Shown piece by piece: positions 54,027 through 60,779 of a stretch of 64,000 nucleotides of DNA. Position 1 is the first letter of the stretch, and each line of letters opens with the position of its first letter. A program made the position numbers and the translations under genes. The DNA is taken from the NCBI RefSeq assembly GCF_902712875.1, contig NZ_LR743509.1, positions 1,998,001 through 2,062,000 of the forward strand, written 5' to 3'. The notes under the pieces were generated by a model, which was given only the letters and a program-made list of their open reading frames with translations, made no database searches and was not told the DNA's origin. Source of the DNA: Hyphomicrobium sp. ghe19. GTDB lineage: Bacteria; Pseudomonadota; Alphaproteobacteria; Rhizobiales; Hyphomicrobiaceae.

Positions 54027-55217
54027 TTAGCTTCCGAGGCCCAGCTGGCGTGCGAGATGCTCGACTTCGGCCAAGCCGTCCTGGTTGTCTTTGAGATTGG
54101 CGCGGGCATCTGTCAAAGCTTTGATGGCATCATCACGGCGACCGAGAATTTGATAGGCTCGTATCAATTTTACCCATCCCGCAGCGTCGTTTCCATCGGA
54201 CTTGAGACGGGCCGCGAGACTATCGACCATACGCGCTATGAACGCCTGCCGTTCCTCGGGGTTCATCGCCATGATCGCGGCGGCTTCAGGATTGGCGGCC
54301 GGCGATGCCGACGTTGGCGCGGTGCCAGCGTTTCCTGCTGCGCCCTGACTACCATCGCCTGCCGGTGGGCTGCCGATCCCCTTACCGATATTTGCCAGCC
54401 GTTCTTCGATGACCTTGCGCCAAGGCGCGTCCGCGGGCGCTTCGGCGATGAGCTTGCGATAATCGGCGGCGGCGTCAGACACGCGTCCGTCCTGCTCCTT
54501 CGCGAGCGCAAGCCAAATGCGCGGCTCAATTGATGAGTCCGGCGCCAGCACAATAATGCGCTCGAGAGCTTTGCGGGCGTCTTCCGGGACGACGCCGTTC
54601 TCGATGTGGATGCGCGCGTTAGCGAAGCCTTGTAGACGCTTCGGGCTTTCGCCGATCAATCGAATGGCATTCTGAAAGGCGGTCGCGGCATCGGCATACC
54701 GGCCCATTGCATAGTAGACCGGCGCGATGACATCCCATCCGGTACCGTCTTCCGGATGATCTCGCAGCCGCTCTTCGACCTTGGCGATGAGATCGTTGGG
54801 CTTGTTCGCGTTCGACGCTGCGGCGAGGCGCTCGCTCAACGGCTGCGACGGCAGGCCGGGCGCGCCATACGTCAGATAAAGGCCCAAGCTTGCAATCGGC
54901 AGCGCGATGGCAGTGGCGATGGATACCGGAACGACGAAGCGATTGCGCTCAGGGTAGCGAGCGTGCGCGCCGGCTTTCGGATGGTCCTGCGATACGCGCA
55001 AAATCCGGCGGCCGATTTCGGCGCGGGCGCTTTCAGCATCTACAGAGCCGAGAGCGCCGCGCGCCTCATCGGAATCGATCTCTTTGAGCTGGTCTTTGTA
55101 GACGGCGATATCGGGGCCGGCAGTATCCGTCGACGGCAGAGACGGACGCATGAGCGGCCGCGTGATGGCGAGCGTCACGGCCGCCACTAATCCAGCCACT
55201 AGAATCCAGAAAACCAT
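54027..55217 (-). CDS. ccmI: Cytochrome c maturation protein CcmI (CycH)
   Basis: A 396-residue protein. Two membrane spans (about residues 2-22 and 95-115) come before a periplasmic TPR domain (from residue 140: DHPEDGTGWDVIAPVYYAMG and RYADAATAFQNAIRLIG) that holds the C-terminus of apocytochrome c for the haem lyase. I chose ATG 55217; the upstream 22 residues are not family-like. The final TPR ends LARQLGLGS. First gene of the ccm set. Confidence 0.93.
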   Translation of the reverse strand: MVFWILVAGLVAAVTLAITRPLMRPSLPSTDTAGPDIAVYKDQLKEIDSDEARGALGSVDAESARAEIGRRILRVSQDHPKAGAHARYPERNRFVVPVSIATAIALPIASLGLYLTYGAPGLPSQPLSERLAAASNANKPNDLIAKVEERLRDHPEDGTGWDVIAPVYYAMGRYADAATAFQNAIRLIGESPKRLQGFANARIHIENGVVPEDARKALERIIVLAPDSSIEPRIWLALAKEQDGRVSDAAADYRKLIAEAPADAPWRKVIEERLANIGKGIGSPPAGDGSQGAAGNAGTAPTSASPAANPEAAAIMAMNPEERQAFIARMVDSLAARLKSDGNDAAGWVKLIRAYQILGRRDDAIKALTDARANLKDNQDGLAEVEHLARQLGLGS

Positions 55218-55355
55218 CGCTGCGCGATCCTCAAGCTTCGCTGCAGGGAATAGGATCGCACGCCTGCCGAGGCAAGCAGACAAAGCTCAAGTTAGCCCAT
55301 CTGTCGCGGATGAGATTAACTTAGCGAAAGGGAGAGAGTTGGCCGCTGCAGCGCG

Positions 55356-55835
55356 TCAACCGACGTTCTGCCAACTTCCGTCCGAGCTCCGGCAGGCAGT
55401 GCCATGCATCTTCTGCGGACGGCCGTCGATGTAAACGGTGTGCGTGTAATCACGGCAATCGGCGACGCCGCGCTTATAGGGTTTGCTCGGGACGATTTCC
55501 CCGTAGTGGCCGGTATCGGGATCGCGCCACTGCCGAGGGTTGCCGGACTGGCCGCGCTCGAGAGCGTCATATTCCGCTTCCTGCGCCAAACGGCGATCGC
55601 GTTCGTCGAGGCTTTTGCCGATCTGGCTACCAACGATGCCGCCGATGACGGCGCCGCCAATGGTGGCCGCGACCTTGCCGCCCTCACCCTTGCCGATCGA
55701 ATTTCCGAGGACACCGCCAGCGATGCTACCGAGAACGAGGCCGGTACCGGTATTGTCCACTCCGCCCTGGCCGTTGCTGCAAGCGCAAAGCAAAGTGACT
55801 GCCAGAAGCGGCAGCGAAAGGCGCGCGGTGCGCAT
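55356..55835 (-). CDS. Glycine-zipper lipoprotein (17-kDa antigen type)
   Basis: A 159-residue lipoprotein, starting at ATG 55835. The signal ends in LLCAC, so Cys19 is the lipidated residue or the Cys next to it. A glycine-zipper segment follows (GSIAGGVLGNSIGKGEGGKV and IGGAVIGGIVGSQIGKSLDE), then a C-terminal beta domain with HYGEIVPSKPYKRGVADCRD. Proteins of this class lie in the outer membrane of alphaproteobacteria, with an uncertain role in envelope structure. It stands between feuQ and ccmI. Confidence 0.82.
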   Translation of the reverse strand: MRTARLSLPLLAVTLLCACSNGQGGVDNTGTGLVLGSIAGGVLGNSIGKGEGGKVAATIGGAVIGGIVGSQIGKSLDERDRRLAQEAEYDALERGQSGNPRQWRDPDTGHYGEIVPSKPYKRGVADCRDYTHTVYIDGRPQKMHGTACRSSDGSWQNVG

Positions 55836-55999
55836 GGTAAACCCCATTTGTGGCATCCCCCGACACGCCGCTGGCCCCACCGGCGCGTAGTCCTGCAATA
55901 TTCGCTAGACCGATATTGCGCCGTCGACAAGGCGGAAATCCACCACAATTCGGGCAAATCCCCACTCCATCCGCTGTTGCGATGCGGAATTAACGCGGG

Positions 56000-57379
56000 T
56001 CAGGCGGCGGGGAGTTCAAGAACGGCTTTCAGGCCGCCGTGCTCGGAGGCATCGAGCCTTAACCGGCCTCGATACGACGCCGCGAGATCGGTGACGATCG
56101 AAAGTCCCAGCCCTGAGCCGGGTTTGGTCTCATCGAGCCTAAGTCCGCGCTTGCCGATCTTGGCTCTTTGCTCTGCCGAGAGACCCGGGCCATCGTCCTC
56201 GACGGTCAGGGTGAGCCTTCGCCGGGTGGTCGTCTCCTGATTATTGACGGTCGCCGTCAAATAAACCCTGTGCTTGCCCCACTTGCAGGCGTTGTCGAGC
56301 AGGTTGCCCAACATCTCCTCGAGGTCCTGCTTTTCACCTTGGAACTTGGCACCGGGCTGAACCGCGTAGTCGATCGATATGCCTTTTTCGCGATGGATGC
56401 GCTCTATCGCTCTGACCAACGGCTCGGCCGTCGCATCGACGGGCGTGATACGGCCAATGGTGTTCGTCCTCGCGGCGATGCGCGCGCGGTCCAGATAATG
56501 CGTAATCTGATCGCGCATCAGATGGGCTTGCTCGGCAACCTTCGAGCCGAATGCGCTTTGATCTTCCCGCGCTTCGTTGGTGATGACTGCGAGCGGGGTT
56601 TTCAATGCATGCGCGAGGTTACCGACCTGCGTGCGGGCGCGGTCAATGATGTCCTGGTTTGAATCAATCAGCGCATTGAGTTCGGTTTGCAACGGCTCGA
56701 TCTCGGCCGGCAACTGGCCTTCGAGGCGTTCGACTTGGCCGGAACGGATACTCGCCAAACCTCGTTCGATCCGGCGCAACGGCAAAAGACCGAAGCGGAC
56801 CTGGAAAACTGTCGCCGCCAGAAGGCCTAGACCTACAAGCGAAAGCGCACTCGTGAGGCGGGCGCGGAATTTGGCGACAGTTTCTTCGAACCAGTCCATG
56901 GGACCGGCGACCATGATCGAATACTTCGTCTTTTCGGGATCGTGCCCGGGGGAATCGATGAATTCGAGGATGCGGATCGTCGAGCCGGTCGGGCCGGGGA
57001 CGTTCATCCATCGCGTCCCCGTGTCGTCGGTCGGGAACTTCCTGTCATAGGGGGAAGGCAACATTGCAGTTGCGAGGGAGGGCGATACGAGCGTGCGGCC
57101 GGGAGCGCCGTCAATCGGGCGTATCTGCCAATACCAGCCCGACTGCGTGACTTCGAAAAGGGGCTCGTAAAGGTTCGGCGGGTTGACGGGCTCGTCGCCC
57201 ATCGTGCTCATGCTATCGATCGTGATCTGGGTCAGCAGCTTCTTCAACTGAGCGTCAAAGCTCAGCTGCACGTCGTCCCGATACAGCGCGTAAATGATGT
57301 AGCCCGCGAGCGGCAGCGCCAGAAGCGTCCACGCTGCCGAAGTTGCAAAAAGGCGCAGCGCAAGTGAGTTAAGCCTCAT
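56000..57379 (-). CDS. feuQ: Sensor histidine kinase FeuQ type
   Basis: A 459-residue PhoQ-like kinase. Two spans (about residues 10-32 and 172-195) frame a periplasmic sensor. The H-box is GNLAHALKTPLAVITNEA (His about residue 259), the N-box is NLLDNACKW, and the G-boxes are EDDGPGL and GSGLGLSIV. It overlaps the upstream feuP gene by 11 bases. Position next to feuP, followed by the ccm and degP genes, matches the order known in rhizobia, where FeuPQ controls iron uptake or osmotic traits. The name is based on that order and on sequence memory. Confidence 0.82.
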   Translation of the reverse strand: MRLNSLALRLFATSAAWTLLALPLAGYIIYALYRDDVQLSFDAQLKKLLTQITIDSMSTMGDEPVNPPNLYEPLFEVTQSGWYWQIRPIDGAPGRTLVSPSLATAMLPSPYDRKFPTDDTGTRWMNVPGPTGSTIRILEFIDSPGHDPEKTKYSIMVAGPMDWFEETVAKFRARLTSALSLVGLGLLAATVFQVRFGLLPLRRIERGLASIRSGQVERLEGQLPAEIEPLQTELNALIDSNQDIIDRARTQVGNLAHALKTPLAVITNEAREDQSAFGSKVAEQAHLMRDQITHYLDRARIAARTNTIGRITPVDATAEPLVRAIERIHREKGISIDYAVQPGAKFQGEKQDLEEMLGNLLDNACKWGKHRVYLTATVNNQETTTRRRLTLTVEDDGPGLSAEQRAKIGKRGLRLDETKPGSGLGLSIVTDLAASYRGRLRLDASEHGGLKAVLELPAA

Positions 57380-58040
57380 CCGGTCCTTGGCTCATGCGGT
57401 ATCCGAGACCGCGGACCGTCTGGATCACGTCGCCGGGAATCTTCTTCCGCAGTCGGCCGATAAATACTTCGATCGTGTTCGAATCGCGATCAAAATCCTG
57501 ATCGTAGAGATGTTCGACCAGTTCGGTCCGCGAAACCACCCGGCCATTGTGGTGCATCAAATAGGCCAGCAGGCGAAATTCATGCGAGGTCAACTTGACG
57601 GGCAAGCCCTCACAGGTCACGCGCGCTGACTTTGTGTCGAGACGCACGGGGCCGCATTCGATTTCCGATTTTGCATGGCCGGACGCGCGGCGGACCTGGG
57701 CCCGGACCCGCGCCAGCAACTCTTCCATGTGAAAGGGCTTGGCGAGATAGTCATCGGCGCCGGCATCCATTCCAGCGACCTTGTCGCTCCAGCGGTCGCG
57801 TGCGGTCAGAATGATGACGGGCATCTTGCGATCGCTTCGCCGCCACTGCTCGAGAACGGAAATGCCGTCCATTTTCGGCAGGCCAATATCGAGAATGACG
57901 ATATCATAGGGCTCGGTATCGCCGAGAAAGTAGCCTTCTTCGCCGTCTGAAGCCGTATCGACAGCAAACCCGGCGTCCTCCAGAGCCGTCAAAAGCTGAC
58001 GGTTTAAGTCCTTGTCATCCTCGACGACGAGCGCTCGCAC
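57369..58040 (-). CDS. feuP: Response regulator FeuP type
   Basis: A 223-residue OmpR-family regulator. The receiver holds LVVEDDKDLNRQLLTALEDA, the phospho-Asp in LDIGLPKMDG and the Lys in LAKPFHMEEL. The winged helix has LTSHEFRLLAYLMHHNGRVV and DRDSNTIEVFIGRLRKKIPG. GTG 58040 starts the receiver, with a GGGAGGGGG site ahead. The receiver and HTH resemble the PhoP/FeuP branch in detail. It overlaps feuQ and lies downstream of a small exported protein gene. Confidence 0.85.
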   Translation of the reverse strand: MRALVVEDDKDLNRQLLTALEDAGFAVDTASDGEEGYFLGDTEPYDIVILDIGLPKMDGISVLEQWRRSDRKMPVIILTARDRWSDKVAGMDAGADDYLAKPFHMEELLARVRAQVRRASGHAKSEIECGPVRLDTKSARVTCEGLPVKLTSHEFRLLAYLMHHNGRVVSRTELVEHLYDQDFDRDSNTIEVFIGRLRKKIPGDVIQTVRGLGYRMSQGPDEA

Positions 58041-58123
58041 GGTATGTCCCCTCCCCCTCCTGCACGACTTGCGGACGCTCGGAGATCTCGGCGAGAGATT
58101 TCCATCCCGCAACGACGGACCGA

Positions 58124-58450
58124 CTACCGGCCCCTCGCTGTCATAACGGTCGTTCTAAGCTGTCCCGTCGGACTTCTGATGACCAGACGATAAAAATATC
58201 CGGCTTCCGTGCGGCACAGCGTGGTCTTTACAAGCTTGCCGATACCATCTGCTGCAAGCGAGCGCGATACCTCCTCGACGGTTATCAGATTTTCCCGGCG
58301 GACGATCTGGCCGGCCATGCCCCAGTCGGTCAGGCAGTCGTCAGCGCGCGAGGCGGCGCACGGCAGCAGTACCACTGCCGCAGCCACCGCTGCCACCGTT
58401 CTTCCCAAATCGACCATCCGCGCTCTTCCGGAAAAACGACGGTCTAACAT
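58124..58450 (-). CDS. Small exported protein, FeuN-like by position
   Basis: A 108-residue protein with a signal peptide (TVAAVAAAVVLLPCAASRAD, cleavage about residue 35) and a compact mature domain of about 73 residues ending LRTTVMTARGR, which looks like a PepSY-sized beta/alpha unit (ITVEEVSRSLAADGIGKLVK). It stands 83 bases upstream of feuP on the same strand. In Sinorhizobium the small periplasmic FeuN gene lies here and restrains FeuQ, so the same role is suggested by position. Sequence identity was not checked. Confidence 0.6.
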   Translation of the reverse strand: MLDRRFSGRARMVDLGRTVAAVAAAVVLLPCAASRADDCLTDWGMAGQIVRRENLITVEEVSRSLAADGIGKLVKTTLCRTEAGYFYRLVIRSPTGQLRTTVMTARGR

Positions 58451-58507
58451 AGCGTGTTGAACCGCCGATGAATACGGGAGCCGTTAAGGATTGGCCTGTG
58501 AAATTGT

Positions 58508-58783
58508 TCAACTCTTTCGCAGGCTGAGGACCGAGGACGCCTTGAACCGGCCGTAGATCGCCAGCGCCGTCCCGAACAAGCCGGCGAGCGCCTGAACGGC
58601 GATCACGGCCTGATTGCCGAAAGTCTGGATGAGATCCGCGGGCAGGCTCACGCCGATTGCCGGCGCGATGACGGGAAGCACGGTCGCCGCGGCGGTGATC
58701 AGCGTTCCCCAAAGCGTCCTCGATTGGGCCCACCATTTCGCCGATTCGTCGATCGTCTTTGCAGATGGCGCTTGGTTGCTCAT
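58508..58783 (-). CDS. Possible separate holin-like protein (internal start)
   Basis: Inside the chimeric frame an AAAGGAGA sequence lies six bases before an ATG at 58783. Translation from there gives a 91-residue protein with two membrane spans (GTLITAAATVLPVIAPAIGV at about 26-45 and AVIAVQALAGLFGTALAIYG at about 59-78), separated by SLPADLIQTFGNQ. Such small two-span proteins next to endolysin genes act as holins. The strong internal ribosome site suggests the original layout was endolysin gene followed by holin gene. Confidence 0.5.
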   Translation of the reverse strand: MSNQAPSAKTIDESAKWWAQSRTLWGTLITAAATVLPVIAPAIGVSLPADLIQTFGNQAVIAVQALAGLFGTALAIYGRFKASSVLSLRKS

Positions 58784-60271
58784 GTTGGATTCTCCTTTTG
58801 CGATTTGTGCCGGCTCCAAGAGCCCGCGGGTCATGCCGTCAGCCGCGCCCCAGGATTTTCCGAGGGCCAATGTCGCGTCGACGCGTTTCAGCCAGCCCCG
58901 TCCGAAGCGCCAGAAATGCGGGAGCGCCCTGTACCGGGCGCGCCGGATCTCCGCGTACTCGTCGATCAGATCTGTCAGTCTGCGGCTGCCGATTGCAGAA
59001 AGCGTTTCGGGGCCGATTTCGCCGTCGATCGTAACGTTCACGACCTGCTGCAGCATCCGGGTCGCGGCGCCGACGCCGTGGTTCACGGCGGCATCGAAAT
59101 GCATCAGCGCCAGCGGTGCGGTGAACGCTGCGCACTGAGCGGGGTCGAAATACCGGCGGCGATAGATGGCCTCGACGACGGCTTCGGGGATCGACTTCAG
59201 CTCCGAAATGAGCCGCGGGCGCGAGCCGGCGTCGAGCGTCTGGCCTTTGAAGTTGGCGTAAACTTCGAGCGTCACGCCGCGATTGGTCGGGCCGCCGGGA
59301 TCGTACGGATCATTCGAGTACGTATTGTCGCCCGGAATGCCGAGCAGCATCGGCGGCACGCCAATCGCGAGCGCGATCTCGCGCGCCGCGGTGTTCTTCG
59401 CCTCGATGAAGTCCATGTCCTTCGGCGTCAGCGACAGCGGCTTCCAGTCGAGGCCGCCTTCCAAGAGCAGCGGACGTCCGGCAGCGCGCGCGCCTTGGAA
59501 ACTCCTCTCGAGCTCGCTTTTGAGGCGCGTGAACTGCTCCTCCGTCATTTGACCGTTGGCCGCCGCGTAGACGAGCGCACCCGACGGCCGCGCGGAATTA
59601 TCGAGCAGCGCCTTGTTCCAGCTCGACGCGGTGTTGTGGATGTCGATCGCGGTCGCCGCCGCTTCGATCGGGCTCATGCCGTAGTGATCGTTGGCCGGAT
59701 GGAAGAGGCGCACGTGCAGGATCGGACGCACGTTCGCCGCCACTTCGTCGACGAAGCGGACGGAGCGTCCCGCCACGGTGTACTCGTAGCCTTCCGGCCA
59801 GCCGTCGAGACCGGGGATGACCTTCATGCGGTCGGGGCGCAGGATGTGCAGCTCGCGGATTTCGCCGTCGAGCGCGACGGCTTCGACGTAGGCGTTGCCC
59901 GCGACGAGCAGGAAGCCGTACCAGGCTTCGAGAAAGTCCGTTCCAGTGTGATCGAGGCTCGGCCGCCGGAGCAGATCGATCAGCGGATGATCCTCGATCT
60001 CATTCGCGCCCTCATAGAGAAGCAGCGGGATCGTGGCGGCGGCCTCCGCGATCATGCGCACGGAGCGATAGACGATGGCATTCTGCATGAAGCCTTCGCG
60101 GGCGAAGGCGGAATAGTCGCGCGGCGCCCACACGGGTTCGCTGAGGTTTTGATAGGCGATGAGCGGGCCTGTAGCAGTCGCTTTTTGGCTCGGCGATTCC
60201 AGGATCGTCTCAGAACGCAACCCGGAGGCTTCGAACAAAAGGCTAGCCAATGCCTCCGAGATGCGGGACAT
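58508..60271 (-). CDS. Chimeric GTA portal / GH108 endolysin / holin-like protein
   Basis: A 587-residue open frame made of three unrelated parts. Residues 1-318 are an HK97-type portal protein close to GTA portals (PLIDLLRRPSLDHTGTDFLE, ELHILRPDRMKVIPG, GVPPMLLGIPGDNTYSN). At the Tyr-Ser-Asn the sequence changes into a GH108-type muramidase (DPYDPGGPTNRGVTLEVYAN then YRRRYFDPAQC and DAAVNHGVGAATRMLQQ), without the EGG segment holding its catalytic Glu. The end is a holin-like segment with its own ribosome site. A deletion that joined portal and endolysin genes explains this. The portal lacks its C-terminal quarter, so neither part should work. Whether the fusion is real or an assembly fault is open. 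Confidence 0.8.
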   Translation of the reverse strand: MSRISEALASLLFEASGLRSETILESPSQKATATGPLIAYQNLSEPVWAPRDYSAFAREGFMQNAIVYRSVRMIAEAAATIPLLLYEGANEIEDHPLIDLLRRPSLDHTGTDFLEAWYGFLLVAGNAYVEAVALDGEIRELHILRPDRMKVIPGLDGWPEGYEYTVAGRSVRFVDEVAANVRPILHVRLFHPANDHYGMSPIEAAATAIDIHNTASSWNKALLDNSARPSGALVYAAANGQMTEEQFTRLKSELERSFQGARAAGRPLLLEGGLDWKPLSLTPKDMDFIEAKNTAAREIALAIGVPPMLLGIPGDNTYSNDPYDPGGPTNRGVTLEVYANFKGQTLDAGSRPRLISELKSIPEAVVEAIYRRRYFDPAQCAAFTAPLALMHFDAAVNHGVGAATRMLQQVVNVTIDGEIGPETLSAIGSRRLTDLIDEYAEIRRARYRALPHFWRFGRGWLKRVDATLALGKSWGAADGMTRGLLEPAQIAKGESNMSNQAPSAKTIDESAKWWAQSRTLWGTLITAAATVLPVIAPAIGVSLPADLIQTFGNQAVIAVQALAGLFGTALAIYGRFKASSVLSLRKS

Positions 60272-60326
60272 GAGAGATCCTTATTTCGTTTCTAGTTTGG
60301 ACTTCGGCGGTCAGGGCGGTTCACCC

Positions 60327-60779
60327 ATGAAAGCGAACAAGCCAATACTCAATTATCAGGGCACCAAAATTTATGAGAGCTTCAAGAATGGAGCTTCTCT
60401 TAGATATTGGTACGCCCTAGTTCCCAATTGCGATGCCGAACGACCCGTGTCGCCGGACGCAAGGCTAGCGCTGCCTGTGGGATATGCGCCTAAACCGATA
60501 TTCGAGGCCAAGCGTTCTCTCGCACCAAGCGACATATTCGATGTCCGTAGACTTCCTGCGAGGTACACCGCCGGTCTGACGGTTGAAAACGGGGAGCTGC
60601 ATCGTCCTCTCCGCTTCGATCTGATGCGCGCTGAGCGCGAAGCACATTTGGAAGCAATGCGCCGCGCAATCGACGACGGATACGATTTTAGAATGGTGGA
60701 AGTGCCGAAAAAAATCGGTCGAATTCGACACTGGCTAGGAGCCATCGCCCGCAAAACGCTTATTCAGCGAGTTCGTTAG
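60327..60779 (+). CDS. Unknown gene inserted in GTA head module
   Basis: A 150-residue protein on the strand opposite to its neighbours, starting 55 bases from the start of the chimeric portal and overlapping the last bases of the terminase gene tail to tail. It has the aromatic N-terminus YQGTKIYESFKNGASLRYWY and a basic helical C-terminus (REAHLEAMRRAIDDGYDFRM then KKIGRIRHWLGAIARKT). Its base composition is visibly AT-richer than the terminase and portal genes. It interrupts the normal terminase-portal order. Family unknown; a later insertion or moron gene. Confidence 0.6.
   Translation: MKANKPILNYQGTKIYESFKNGASLRYWYALVPNCDAERPVSPDARLALPVGYAPKPIFEAKRSLAPSDIFDVRRLPARYTAGLTVENGELHRPLRFDLMRAEREAHLEAMRRAIDDGYDFRMVEVPKKIGRIRHWLGAIARKTLIQRVR

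Noticed and set aside
58804..58826. GCCGGCTC followed by a short hairpin, similar to the core of the 41-bp elements
   Set aside because: It has GGCTC-CAA-GAGCC pairing but neither the ten-base outer arms nor the spacing of the three true copies.
59213..59235. GAGCCGGC match in the portal chimera
   Set aside because: No CTC partner at the right distance and no outer arms, so chance in GC-rich coding sequence.
58724..60295. 523-residue frame antisense to the portal chimera
   Set aside because: Complement of the real frame; no recognisable domain and no ribosome site.
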